DNA from: Prevotellaceae bacterium UBA4361
GTDB taxonomy: Bacteria > Bacteroidota > Bacteroidia > Bacteroidales > Bacteroidaceae
Assembly: GCA_002393575.1 (NCBI GenBank)
Contig: DGSN01000062.1
Span: 1-64,000, forward strand
Length of the DNA stretch: 64,000 nucleotides
Direction: 5' to 3'
Position numbers and translations under genes: made by a program. The notes beneath the pieces were generated by a model. That model had not been told where the DNA came from, searched no databases, and saw only the letters and a program-made list of their open reading frames with translations. Positions 17,231 to 26,957 of the stretch are shown piece by piece. The first letter of the stretch is position 1, and each line of letters opens with the position of its first letter.

Positions 17231-19360
17231 TCATGGCAGCTTGTCCATGTCGGCGGCGGTGTAGTTGTCCATGTTGAGATGGTAGCGCATGAGTTGTTCG
17301 AGTTGGAACTTGGCAGGTCGGAATCCGTCGGGCAGAGGGAGATGGGAGAAGGTTTGGAAATAGAGTACACAGGCATCGCGCCACCACCAGGCATCGCGTG
17401 CCTGACGGTCGTAGCGTTTCATGAGGTCTGCCCATCGCTCCGCATCGACGAATGGTTTCATCTGCCGCCAAGTGTCTGCCTGTGCCTCCGCCTCGCGGAC
17501 TCCCTGCTCGTAGGTGAGGCAGAGGGTGTCCCAGAGTGTCTTGCCACTGCGCATGGTGTGTTTCCAAGGGACGTGATGGAACCAGAGGATGAGGTTTTCG
17601 GGGCATTGGTGGATGTCGTTATACTGTGAAAAGAGTGAAGGCGGGTATTGGCGTGTGGCTCCGCTGCCCGTCTCGACGGTGCGGTCGAAGCCCAGTCCGA
17701 GAGAGTCCGCCTTGTGATAATAAGGTGGTAGCCAGTCGGCGCGTACTCCCTTGGGTGCGTACCACGGTTCGGGTCCGTAGTGGTGGTTGCCAGCAAAGAT
17801 GTGGTGAAGTCCGAGCGGCATCATATAGTGGACACAGGCTTCGTGCGACTGGCAGAGGACGCGTGTCATGGGTGTGAGGAAATCGGGGTCGGTGGAGAAG
17901 GTCTGCATGAGGAACTCGCGAGCAATCTGCTCACTGCTCAGGTCGGGGTTCCAGGCGAGACGGCCGAAGGCGTACCAGTTGGCTTGCGCCATGTCGCTGC
18001 CGCACCAGTTGCGCGAGTCGCCGATGTTGGCGACACCCGCGAAGGCAGTCTTTCGGGAGTCGGTTCGTCGTGCAAAATTGGCGAATCCATCGGGAGTTTT
18101 TGCGATGTCGAAACACTCCTTCCACATCGGTGCGAGGAAGACGCTGTGGATGCTCTCGCCGAGGTATTCCTGAGTGATTTGCACCTCAATCATGGTTTGT
18201 GTCTGCTTCATGGCGAGGAGGAGAGGCGAGATGGGTTCGCGTGGCTGGAAGTCAACCGGTCCGTTCTTGATTTGGATGATGACATTGTCGGCAAACTGTC
18301 CGTCGTAAGGCATGAACTCCTCGACCGCCTGTGCAGCTCGGTCGCTGCCTTCCTTGGCTGAATAAACGAATGCTCGCCACATGACGATGCCGCCATGAGC
18401 TGCGAGTGCCTCGGCGAGCATGTTGGCACCATCCACGTGGGTGCGTCCATAGTCCATCGGTCCAGGTTCACCCTCGGAATTTGCCTTGACGAGGAAGCCG
18501 CCGAAGTCGGGAATCAGGCGGTAGATGTCATCTGCCTTCTGTTTCCACCACTGTCGCACTTGTGGGTCGAGCGGGTCGGCGGTGGAGAGTCCTCCGATGG
18601 CTTTGGGCGAAGCAAAGTTGACGCTGAGATAGACCTTGATGCCGTAAGGACGGAGTACGTCGGCGATGCGCTTGGTCTCTTGCAACTTCTCCTCACCGAG
18701 CATGAGGGGTTTGGCATTGACGTTGTTGAGTACGGTGGCGTTGATGCCGATGGAGGCGTTGGCACGAGCGTAAGCTTTCCAGCGTTGGACGTTGGCATTG
18801 GCTTTGGCATTGGTGGTGGCTTCGTTCCAAGCTGGGGAAGCGGAGGTGATGGCATCGACGGTGGCGTTGGCTTTAGCTTTGGCGTTAGCTGCGTCGTGCC
18901 AGAAGATGCTGCGTCCTGCAAATCCGCGTTCGACGGTGCCGTTCGGGTTGTCCCAATGGTTGAGGATGCGGATGTCGTAGGCAGGAGTCTCGCTGAGGGT
19001 GCCGTGGAGGGTTTGTCCCGTGGCTTGCATCCGCAGGAGGGTGTAGGCACCATAGAGTACGCCGAGGGAAGTGGCAGACTCGACATGAACGCTGCTTCCA
19101 TCGTCAAAAATGTCGAATCCATCGTGGGTTTTTCCGTTTTTCACCACGGCAAGGACGATGTTTTTTCCTTTCCAGTAGTGCTGCATTTCGGTGGTGGCAA
19201 GACGGAGTGTAGGGTCTTTCTTGCCGATGGTTTTCACTTTGGGTTGCTCCTTCTGAGCATTTGCGGGGGTTCTCAGCCAGAGGCGGCTGCCGTCTTCCGC
19301 CTTGGCATGGCAACAGCACAAGAAGAGTACGATTGCCAAAATGGTGTATTTGCTTTTCAT
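17231..19360 (-). CDS. GH67 alpha-glucuronidase, secreted
   Basis: GH67 enzymes remove 4-O-methyl-glucuronic acid from the non-reducing ends of xylo-oligosaccharides. The 709-residue product has a signal peptide (MKSKYTILAIVLFLCCCHA) and the GH67 signatures LNHWDNPNGTVERGFAG, ANASIGINATVLNNVN, VKANSEGEPGP (acid/base Glu about 297), IKNGPVDFQPREP (Asp about 370) and QITQEYLG with a preceding Glu (about 390). The start at 19360 is supported by the signal peptide; ATG at 19366 is an alternative. An insertion of about 35 residues rich in Asn-Ala-Lys-Ala (about 156-192) interrupts a region that is short in the family. The gene is divergent from the secreted xylan-associated genes to its right, which fits glucuronoxylan use. 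Confidence 0.92.
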   Translation of the reverse strand: MKSKYTILAIVLFLCCCHAKAEDGSRLWLRTPANAQKEQPKVKTIGKKDPTLRLATTEMQHYWKGKNIVLAVVKNGKTHDGFDIFDDGSSVHVESATSLGVLYGAYTLLRMQATGQTLHGTLSETPAYDIRILNHWDNPNGTVERGFAGRSIFWHDAANAKAKANATVDAITSASPAWNEATTNAKANANVQRWKAYARANASIGINATVLNNVNAKPLMLGEEKLQETKRIADVLRPYGIKVYLSVNFASPKAIGGLSTADPLDPQVRQWWKQKADDIYRLIPDFGGFLVKANSEGEPGPMDYGRTHVDGANMLAEALAAHGGIVMWRAFVYSAKEGSDRAAQAVEEFMPYDGQFADNVIIQIKNGPVDFQPREPISPLLLAMKQTQTMIEVQITQEYLGESIHSVFLAPMWKECFDIAKTPDGFANFARRTDSRKTAFAGVANIGDSRNWCGSDMAQANWYAFGRLAWNPDLSSEQIAREFLMQTFSTDPDFLTPMTRVLCQSHEACVHYMMPLGLHHIFAGNHHYGPEPWYAPKGVRADWLPPYYHKADSLGLGFDRTVETGSGATRQYPPSLFSQYNDIHQCPENLILWFHHVPWKHTMRSGKTLWDTLCLTYEQGVREAEAQADTWRQMKPFVDAERWADLMKRYDRQARDAWWWRDACVLYFQTFSHLPLPDGFRPAKFQLEQLMRYHLNMDNYTAADMDKLP

Positions 19361-19384
19361 CGTCATAAATGTTGTTTTCCGTGG

Positions 19385-19415
19385 CAAAGATACGGCAAAC
19401 CGACAATTCCAACAA
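19385..19415 (-). promoter_or_regulatory. Bacteroidetes-type promoter for GH67
   Basis: On the minus strand TTG (19415-19413) is followed after 20 nt by TATCTTTG (19392-19385), matching the TTG-N19-21-TAnnTTTG pattern. It lies about 25 bp from the start codon. Confidence 0.55.
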
Positions 19416-19540
19416 AAAAAATCAAAGTTTTTTATTTTTCTAATCATCATGCGGATGATTTGCAAACCGCTCACAATCAGCACGTTTCACAAATATGTTA
19501 CAATTTAAAAGATATGTGTTACAAAAAAAATGGTAAAAAA

Positions 19541-19572
19541 TTTGCTTTTGTTTTTCCGAAAAAATAATTTTG
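19541..19572 (+). promoter_or_regulatory. Bacteroidetes-type promoter for the large secreted protein
   Basis: TTTG at 19541-19544, a 20-nt gap and TAATTTTG at 19565-19572 match the sigma-ABfr pattern. This gives a leader of about 200 nt made mostly of short repeats. Confidence 0.5.
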
Positions 19573-19775
19573 CATCCGAATTCTCGATGAAAGTGAAAAG
19601 TGAAAAATGAAAAGTGAAAAATGCCATCCGGCGTTTAAGTTAGAAGAGGTCTCCTAAAGAAATTGGCAAAATGTACTAAAGTATCTTTAGGAAACAAACG
19701 AAAACTTAAAAACTCAAGAACTCAAGAACTCAAAAACTTACATTAAATATTAACTAATTCAAAATCAAAAAGCTT

Positions 19776-22700
19776 ATGAACAAGAAATCATTACTCTTGG
19801 CAGTGTTTGCAGCAGCTGGACTGAGTGCCAGTGCACAGCAAATCCTGAAGATTGGCTTTGAAAGTGACGAACCTAAGGGAGTCTATACAACGAAGGACTC
19901 TACCCAGTTCGCTGGTTTCTTTGCTGACCACATCAACCTCCAGGCTGATGACATGTGGAATGAACAGGGCACAGACGCTCACTCGGGCGAATATGCTCTG
20001 GAAGTGGATAACACGAACATCTTCAAGGGCAACCCTTGGGACCGTGGTTTCAAAATCCGTAACATCCAGTTGGAGGACAACACCAGCTACCGTGTGTCCT
20101 ACTGGGTGAAGGCTGACCCTCAGTATGAGGCTTCGGACGGTACAAAGGGCAACACCTCTATTAAAAACTCGCTCTCTATCGGTTTCGAGCAGGTGGAAGC
20201 TCCAACGGTGGCTCCATCGGGTGCTGAATACTACTACAACTACACGAGCGGCATGACGGGCGAATGGCGTCACATCAGAAACGTGACGTTCTTTACCAAC
20301 AAGGCGCTGCAAGACAAGTACTTCGAGAAGTACAGCAAGAACGTGAAGGAAATCACTGAGGCTGGTGACACGATTTTCTACTCGGACGGCATGACGGCTT
20401 TTGCTGACCAGTATTTCATCACCATCAACATGTATAACCCTGGTCTCTACAGCATCGACGACATCGTGCTGGAGAAGGCAACGATTGCAGGTACGTCGTT
20501 CAACGACTATGCCGTTCGCATCGACTTCGGCTACCCTACCAACATCGCTTCTTTGGCAAAGACGGCTGGCGGTACACTGGTGCTCGACCCATCGCAGGTG
20601 ACACTGAAGGTAGGCGACCAGACATTCAATCCTGAATTCTTGGAAGGTAAGGCAGACGGTTATCTCTATGCTTTCGTTTCCGACGAAATGGTATTGGAAG
20701 AAACAGACGTCATCGAGGTGAGCTTCACGCCTGCTGAGGACTGCCCAATTCTCTACACCACAGAGAAGCGTCCTTCTGCTGACATTGAAAGCGAAATGAA
20801 GGTGCTCCCATTCACAGGCGAAATCGCTGACTGGGACGAAACCATCGAGGAAATCCCTTCTGCTTGGGAGGCTCCTGAACTCGTTCGCACGATTCCTGAG
20901 AACGAATCATTCGAGCTGAAGGCTTCGGACGTGGCAAACGTATATTTCTACTACAACAAGCCAATCGACCTCTCGACTGCTTCTGTTGTTCTCTACAGCA
21001 ATGGTAAGTCAACCGACTTAACGAAGTTTATGAACGTGACCAGCGACGGCATGGGTATCATCTGCGGAACTGGTTCACCATTGGCTGACGGTGAGTACAT
21101 CGTCCAGGTAAGCGGTGTTCAGAGCACTTACGGCGAGACTTGCACGGAAGACCAGGAAGTGTCGTTCCAGGTGGGTGTTGACAGCGACACTAGCGAATCG
21201 GAAGTGGTGTATGCTTCAGACTTCGACAACGAAATGACTGGTGGTGTGCCAGAAGGATGGACCACATACAACGAGGCTGGTTTCCACCTCTACGGCTTCA
21301 ACGACGATGGCAGCCAGTACAACTACAACTGGGGTGGCAACCCTGGTGGCGGTGGTACACGTCTGTACGAAGGCTTCAGCGGCGACTTCAACAAGGCTAT
21401 GTATTGGGGTAGTCGTGGCACGAACGAAGGTTATGCTACATATGGCGAACAGGTGAAGGACTATATGCTCGAAGGTGGTGTGGTTGACCCTAACATGCCA
21501 GAAGGCATTGCCCTGAAGCTCGACGCTCGCAAGTATCAGATTAGCTTCTTGATGGCTGCTTGGAAGGGCGAACCTACATTCACATTCACTCTCGAAGACC
21601 TCAACGGCAATGTTTACGCTCAGTTCACAGACATCCTCGCTGCTCCAAACGTGAACGGTGCAACAGGTAAGGTGACGGGTTCGGTAAGCTGCGTGAAGGA
21701 CTTCACCACTGCAACTCCAGGTTACTACGTTCTGCGCTTCACTGCTGCTGAGGCACAGTGGCAGGAATACTTGCTCGCTAACGTGAAGGTGATTACCATG
21801 CCATCGAAGGCTGCATACTACAAGCAGCAGTTGAACGTGGCTCTCGAAGCAGCAAAGGCTGTGTTGGCTACTGCTGAGGACGCTGTTTACAACGGCGACA
21901 CGAAGACCGCTCTCGTCAACGAGATTGCAACCGCTGAAGCAGGTGGCTTCACCGCTCCTTCTCAGGTACAGGCAGAAATCGACAAGCTCCAGGCTATCGC
22001 TGCTGCGCTCACAGCTCGCGTGAAGAATATTGACGACTTCAACATTGCAAAGGACGAGGCAGAACTTGCCATGTCGGAACTCACTGGTACGAAGTATGAG
22101 AACACCGAGGCTTACCAGACTGCCAGCGGTATCATGAACCAGTATGGCTCGACCAACCCAAGCGACTTGGCTGACGACGTGCTTGCAGAAGTAGCTCCTA
22201 AGCTCACCAACGCTGCTGCTCAGCTGAGCAAGGTGAAGGGTTGCTCCGACCTCCTCACTTGGGGTCTCTACAAGGCTACCCAGACTGCTGGAAATATCGG
22301 CACAGCTGCTGAAGAAGAAATCAACGCTGCCTTCAACGCAACAACCGACGACCGCGAAGTGGCTAAGGCTCTCAACCACGCTAACAAGTTGCGCATCTAC
22401 GAACTCATCGTCAACGGCGAATTCTCTGACGGTTTGATGACTGAAGTATATGACAACCTCAATGCAGACTCTCTCGTAACGAAGGGTATCGAACTGACAG
22501 GTGCAATCCAGAACCCTAAGTTCTATCGCGAATTTGGTAAGGACGGCTTCCCAGGCTGGACTATCACTGGTAACACTCCTGGCTTCGGTGGTTCTGCTCC
22601 TACAGCTATCGAATACGTAACTTCAAGCGGTATCAACAGCTACGGTAACAACAACTACGACATGTCGCAGACACTCGAAGACCTGCCAGTAGGTATCTAT

Positions 22701-23219
22701 GCAGTGGAACTCGACACTCGTACTCCTGACAACTGCAAGGCAATCAACGGCTATGGCTACAACGCTCAGAACGACGAGACTGGCGTTTGGGATATGTACT
22801 CTTACGCACAGGGCGACGGCGACGCAGCTCAGAGTGTTCGTCCTTACCGTGCAGCAGGTAGCGGTTCAAGCCCAGTGGGTGTCATCAGCGACATCCAGGT
22901 GAAGGAAGGTAGTCTCACCTTCGGTGTTCACGAAGAGTATGTATCTGGCAAGGCAATGGATTCAACAGGTAATCCAACTGACTTCTGGACGGGTACTTCT
23001 CAGGTTGGCAACGCACGCCTCTTCTTCGTGGCTCCACTCCCAGGCTTCGACTATGCAACAGGCATCGAGAACCTGAAGGCTGACGTGGAAATGAACGCTG
23101 TCCGCAAGGAATTCTACACAGTGAGCGGTGTTCGCACAGCTACTGCACAGAAGGGTATCAACATCGTGAAGATGTTTGACGCTAACGGCAGAAGCATCAC
23201 TAAGAAGATTGTAAAATAA
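19776..23219 (+). CDS. Large secreted multidomain protein of unknown function, 1147 aa
   Basis: The product has a signal peptide (cut after LSASA). An N-terminal jelly-roll-like region (about 25-240, IGFESDEPKGVY to YSIDDIVLEKA) resembles carbohydrate-binding modules of the CBM4/9 type. Ig-like strands follow, then a beta module of about 195 residues (about 475-671) that recurs in both GH98-like neighbours. Next come helical FIVAR-like repeats (about 680-860), a second jelly-roll-like region (about 910-1100) and a short tail (FYTVSGVR, then DANGRSITKKIVK) of the kind used as a C-terminal sorting signal. No catalytic motif was recognised. Position and the shared module tie it to xylan binding or scaffolding on the cell surface, which is inference. 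Codon use is strongly biased toward frequent codons, suggesting high expression. Confidence 0.75.
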   Translation: MNKKSLLLAVFAAAGLSASAQQILKIGFESDEPKGVYTTKDSTQFAGFFADHINLQADDMWNEQGTDAHSGEYALEVDNTNIFKGNPWDRGFKIRNIQLEDNTSYRVSYWVKADPQYEASDGTKGNTSIKNSLSIGFEQVEAPTVAPSGAEYYYNYTSGMTGEWRHIRNVTFFTNKALQDKYFEKYSKNVKEITEAGDTIFYSDGMTAFADQYFITINMYNPGLYSIDDIVLEKATIAGTSFNDYAVRIDFGYPTNIASLAKTAGGTLVLDPSQVTLKVGDQTFNPEFLEGKADGYLYAFVSDEMVLEETDVIEVSFTPAEDCPILYTTEKRPSADIESEMKVLPFTGEIADWDETIEEIPSAWEAPELVRTIPENESFELKASDVANVYFYYNKPIDLSTASVVLYSNGKSTDLTKFMNVTSDGMGIICGTGSPLADGEYIVQVSGVQSTYGETCTEDQEVSFQVGVDSDTSESEVVYASDFDNEMTGGVPEGWTTYNEAGFHLYGFNDDGSQYNYNWGGNPGGGGTRLYEGFSGDFNKAMYWGSRGTNEGYATYGEQVKDYMLEGGVVDPNMPEGIALKLDARKYQISFLMAAWKGEPTFTFTLEDLNGNVYAQFTDILAAPNVNGATGKVTGSVSCVKDFTTATPGYYVLRFTAAEAQWQEYLLANVKVITMPSKAAYYKQQLNVALEAAKAVLATAEDAVYNGDTKTALVNEIATAEAGGFTAPSQVQAEIDKLQAIAAALTARVKNIDDFNIAKDEAELAMSELTGTKYENTEAYQTASGIMNQYGSTNPSDLADDVLAEVAPKLTNAAAQLSKVKGCSDLLTWGLYKATQTAGNIGTAAEEEINAAFNATTDDREVAKALNHANKLRIYELIVNGEFSDGLMTEVYDNLNADSLVTKGIELTGAIQNPKFYREFGKDGFPGWTITGNTPGFGGSAPTAIEYVTSSGINSYGNNNYDMSQTLEDLPVGIYAVELDTRTPDNCKAINGYGYNAQNDETGVWDMYSYAQGDGDAAQSVRPYRAAGSGSSPVGVISDIQVKEGSLTFGVHEEYVSGKAMDSTGNPTDFWTGTSQVGNARLFFVAPLPGFDYATGIENLKADVEMNAVRKEFYTVSGVRTATAQKGINIVKMFDANGRSITKKIVK

Positions 23220-23225
23220 GAAAAC

Positions 23226-23310
23226 TCTTTTCCCTGTCCCTCCCCGTGAGGGCAGGGAATAGATACTCGACGCATGGACCCACCCCTCACCTCCTTTGTG
23301 AGAGGTGGGT
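23226..23310. repeat. GGGAGGG-type hairpin repeat, copy 3 (two hairpins)
   Basis: CCCTCCCCGTGAGGGCAGGG and a CCCACCCCTCAC / GTGAGAGGTGGG hairpin flank the word ATAGATACTCG. This is the same family as 1619-1684 and 61061-61127, here serving as the 3' end of the large secreted protein's transcript. Confidence 0.65.
23279..23309 (+). terminator. Probable terminator after the large secreted protein
   Basis: The stem CCCACC-CTCAC pairs with GTGAG-GGTGGG around a 7-nt loop, with one C-A mismatch, followed by TTTCTCTTT. Confidence 0.6.
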
Positions 23311-23413
23311 TTCTCTTTCCCATCATTCCTATCCTTCATCATAGGTGGGCATTATCAACATGATGGATTTCCTACCAATAACAATAATCCTTTTGTATCA
23401 ACTGATTGTTCTT

Positions 23414-26400
23414 ATGAAAAAATACCTTGTCTCCTTTCTCACATTCCTGGTGCTCCTGATGGGCATCACGGCGGTTCAGGCACAGTCGCGCCGCCCCATC
23501 GACTCACAACACCCACTTTGGCTGATCCACATCGACGTGTGGAACAATGCCGACCCGCAGAAAATCATCAACCTGATTCCTGAGGATGTAAGACCATACG
23601 TCTGCTTCAACCTCTCGCTGTCTTGCCAATATGACACGGACTTGGACATCTACAAGATGCCTCAGAACGCTGTGCTCACCTACAAGTCGTGGGCATCGGT
23701 GTGCTGCGCGAACAATGTCTGGTTCACCTGCCAGCCAGCGAGTGGAGGACACACCCACATTCAGGATGACGACCTCTCCACCTTTGAATACTTCTTCAAG
23801 CACTACCCCAATTTCCTTGGCTGGAACTACGCCGAGCAGTTCTGGGGATTTGACGAGGCGAACGATGAAAGTTCGAGCACACAGGCATCGCGTCTGCAAC
23901 TCTTTGCAAATCTCGTGCCAATGCACCACAAGTATGGTGGTGTGCTCATCATCAGCTTCTGCGGAAACATCTGGTCGCACGGACTCAACCCCATCGGCAT
24001 GATGAAGCGTAACAACCAGTTGCTCAACGCCTGCAAGAAATATCCTGAAGCCTGCCTCTGGCTCTACAAATACACCACCTCGTCGTGCTTTTATAATAAT
24101 GAGAGTGTGACATTGGCGCCATTCATCTCTGGACTTGCCACGAACTACGGGGTGCGCTACGACAACTGCGGATGGAACGGTGCGCTCGGTGCACTCTTGG
24201 GTGAAGGACACGGACGGAAATACCCTGCTGCCAGCGGCTACGGAACGGTGCTGGAGCAGACTGCCATCAACGGTGGTGCTGTGTGGGACGGTCCCGAACT
24301 CATCTGGACAGAAGACTTCAGAGAACTCAACCGCACCAACGTGAACGGTTACGAGCGCCGCAACTGGGGCACTTACACCACCTTCGACAACGGCTGGCTC
24401 GACCTCTTCCGCAAGGTCATCGACGGAAGCATCTACATCCCTACCCGCAAGGAGGTGATTGGCCGCAACAAGGTGGTCATCATCAACAACGACAATTCGG
24501 GCAACGACCAGAACAAGTATGCCACCCCAGGCGACCTCTACGACGGACTCTACAAGCAGAACGACCACTTCAACCGTGGCAACGGGCAGTTCATGGACAA
24601 CCTCACCTACTTCAAAAAGACAGGACGCTACCAAGCCATCCCTGTGGTCATCGACCTCTACGACAGTCTTGCCAAGACCATCCCAACGCAGGTGAAGCGC
24701 ACGGCATACGCATCAACATGGCCTTCACAGGCACGCAAGGTGGCTCAGTTCAACAAGCTCTACCCTGAAATCAGTACGGGCGACCTCTTCGTGTCCCGCC
24801 ACAACAACTCTCTCATCACCTACTATCCTTTCTCCTACTTCCGCAAGGCAACAACAGCTTCGGCAGAGATTCCTTTGCTCTACAACACTTGCGACACGCT
24901 CGGACTGGTGTATGGAAAGTTCGGCAACGGTGTCATCAACGAATATGCCGACCACATCGATGTCTATCTCAACAATTTCCGTTCCGACACCACCACCCTT
25001 GTCACCGACCGACTCATCATTCGCGGTGCAACGAGTCAACCCACCTACACATTCAAGAAGCGCGTAGCAGCCAAAGCCACCACACCGACCGAGGCATGGG
25101 ACGCTGAGACAGGTACTTACACCCTCACCATCCAGCACCTCGGACCCGTGGAACTCGCCATCCAATGCGCTGGCAAGGGTACTGACAAGCGCACTGACAC
25201 GAACAGCAACAGCAGCCTGTCGCTCGACCTGCCTGTGCAGCCAGCCGACTACTACGGCGACCTCATCCACGAAGCCGAGGACATGGACTTCAAGAGTGTG
25301 GGACGCGTCATCACGCATCAGTACAACCAGGCACGCAACTACCGCGGACACTCCGCAATGGGCATGGTGGAGATGGGTACCAACTCCACAGCTTCACTCC
25401 GCGACTCCATCTACGTGAAGCACCCAGGCGCATACACCATTCGCATCCGCTACGTCAACACATCGGGCAGAAACTTCAACATCACCACCCGCACGAACGG
25501 CACTCGCAAGAGCGTGCTGATTTACAAGACCAACGCCAACGAATGGCGTGAAGCTACGCTCGATGCCGAACTGAAGGAAGGTGGCAATGCCTTCATCATG
25601 CAGAACACAGCCGCCGTGAACTTCACCATCGACTGCGTCACCTATTCCCCAGTGGACCAGCACACCACCGTCTTTGCGCTCGACAGCACACAGGTGTCTG
25701 GCAACGACTACCAAGTGACGCTCAAGGAAGGCGACTACAAGTTCTCCTATCAGACGCAGGAGGATTCTCCAGCTGCCAACGTGCAGGTGAATCTACTCGA
25801 TGCTGAAGGCAAGGTGGTTGCCACGAACAGCAGCACGGAAAGCCCAACCCTCTTCTACTTCAGCGTTGCCACCGACGGCGACTACACGGTGCGCTTCAGC
25901 AGCGACCCAGCCGCTGACATCCACATCGCCCATGCCGAAATCAACTCCTGCTATCTCTACCACGTGAACATCGTGGATGCAGAGACCGAAGGCGGCACAT
26001 CGAGCGTGAACCCAATTGTGTGCGAAGCAGGTACCGAAGTGATGCTCACTGCCACTCCGAACGAGGGCTACGTCTTCAGCGGATGGGATGTCATCCACGG
26101 CAATGTCACCATCAGCGAAGAGGGCACATTCACCATGCCAGAGCGCGACGTGACGGTGAAACCAATCTTCACCGACATGACCAGCGTGTATGAACTCAGT
26201 TTCAACGGCGTGAACACAGGCACCTTCCCGAAGGGATGGATAGCCCTCGACGGCACAGACGAGCACTCCTACCCTAACTCCTACACGTCGGGTGCTCGCA
26301 CCTTCATCGGTTTCGGCGGTTATCAAAGTGCTGCCCTCTACTGGCGCAACACCCGTGCCACCTACGGCAAGCAGAGCAACTACCACCTCTACCTCCAGTC

Positions 26401-26851
26401 AGGCAACTACAAGCTGTTCTACGCAATGGCTGCATGGAAGGCTGCTCCTACCTTCAGCGCACAGATTCAGCAGAGCAACGGCACCATCGTGGCAGAAAGC
26501 GAAACGCACACCGCCACGCCAAATGCCAACGGCAACACCGCTGCCAACCTCCGTTCAGCCAAGCTCTACGAATTGCCGTTCACCATCACCGAAGCTGGCA
26601 ATTACCTCATCAACTTCGAACGCAAGAGCGGCGGTTTCGACGAATATCTCCTGCTCGAATGTCGCATCCACACCGACAGCAGTTCCGATGCCATCGACAT
26701 CATCGCCAACGATGCCACATTCCATGCCGTCACCACCGAATACTATTCGCTCGACGGCCAACGTCTGGCTCGTCCTCAACAGGGTGTCATCCTCATGAAG
26801 CAGACCGACGCCAACGGTCGTTGCATCACCCAGAAGATGATGATACGATAA
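23414..26851 (+). CDS. GH98-like glycoside hydrolase with accessory modules and sorting-type tail
   Basis: The start at 23414 (MKKYLVSFLTF) gives a clean signal peptide cut near AVQAQ; upstream in-frame codons lie in the leader. The catalytic region (about 25-600) opens RRPIDSQHPLWLIHIDVWN and contains WNYAEQFWGFDEAND and WDGPELIWTEDFREL, which I recognise as the GH98 pattern. GH98 includes endo-beta-galactosidases and glucuronoarabinoxylan endoxylanases; the GH67 neighbour favours a xylanase. A CBM35/CBM6-like module (about 615-760, DLIHEAEDMDFKSVGRV) follows, then a degenerate half-copy (about 765-845) and a full copy (about 924-1082) of the shared beta module, an InlB-type repeat (TATPNEGYVFSGW), and the tail YYSLDGQRLARPQQG. 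The next gene is its close paralogue. Confidence 0.78.
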   Translation: MKKYLVSFLTFLVLLMGITAVQAQSRRPIDSQHPLWLIHIDVWNNADPQKIINLIPEDVRPYVCFNLSLSCQYDTDLDIYKMPQNAVLTYKSWASVCCANNVWFTCQPASGGHTHIQDDDLSTFEYFFKHYPNFLGWNYAEQFWGFDEANDESSSTQASRLQLFANLVPMHHKYGGVLIISFCGNIWSHGLNPIGMMKRNNQLLNACKKYPEACLWLYKYTTSSCFYNNESVTLAPFISGLATNYGVRYDNCGWNGALGALLGEGHGRKYPAASGYGTVLEQTAINGGAVWDGPELIWTEDFRELNRTNVNGYERRNWGTYTTFDNGWLDLFRKVIDGSIYIPTRKEVIGRNKVVIINNDNSGNDQNKYATPGDLYDGLYKQNDHFNRGNGQFMDNLTYFKKTGRYQAIPVVIDLYDSLAKTIPTQVKRTAYASTWPSQARKVAQFNKLYPEISTGDLFVSRHNNSLITYYPFSYFRKATTASAEIPLLYNTCDTLGLVYGKFGNGVINEYADHIDVYLNNFRSDTTTLVTDRLIIRGATSQPTYTFKKRVAAKATTPTEAWDAETGTYTLTIQHLGPVELAIQCAGKGTDKRTDTNSNSSLSLDLPVQPADYYGDLIHEAEDMDFKSVGRVITHQYNQARNYRGHSAMGMVEMGTNSTASLRDSIYVKHPGAYTIRIRYVNTSGRNFNITTRTNGTRKSVLIYKTNANEWREATLDAELKEGGNAFIMQNTAAVNFTIDCVTYSPVDQHTTVFALDSTQVSGNDYQVTLKEGDYKFSYQTQEDSPAANVQVNLLDAEGKVVATNSSTESPTLFYFSVATDGDYTVRFSSDPAADIHIAHAEINSCYLYHVNIVDAETEGGTSSVNPIVCEAGTEVMLTATPNEGYVFSGWDVIHGNVTISEEGTFTMPERDVTVKPIFTDMTSVYELSFNGVNTGTFPKGWIALDGTDEHSYPNSYTSGARTFIGFGGYQSAALYWRNTRATYGKQSNYHLYLQSGNYKLFYAMAAWKAAPTFSAQIQQSNGTIVAESETHTATPNANGNTAANLRSAKLYELPFTITEAGNYLINFERKSGGFDEYLLLECRIHTDSSSDAIDIIANDATFHAVTTEYYSLDGQRLARPQQGVILMKQTDANGRCITQKMMIR

Positions 26852-26861
26852 GAAGAAAGGG

Positions 26862-26903
26862 AAAAGTCCCTTGCCATTCGTCCATTGAACGCAAGGGACT
26901 TTT
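26862..26903 (+). terminator. Rho-independent terminator after the first GH98-like gene
   Basis: A perfect 13-bp stem (AAAAGTCCCTTGC with GCAAGGGACTTTT) closes a 16-nt loop and runs into a T-run. It separates the two GH98-like genes into distinct transcripts or attenuates read-through. Confidence 0.85.
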
Positions 26904-26957
26904 TTCCATGATTCCAAACACGAAAACACATTTCAATCCAATAGCACTATCCACCTT

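Larger units (their letters stand above)
19361..19775. other. Divergent promoter region with repeats
   Basis: No gene lies in these 415 bp. They carry the two facing promoters, a TTTCACT-type heptamer tract ending in ATGCCATCCGG (19588-19632), a word TCCTAAAGAAATTGGC (about 19650) that recurs near 49500, and 8- to 9-nt AACTCAAG repeats just before the next gene. Confidence 0.6.
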
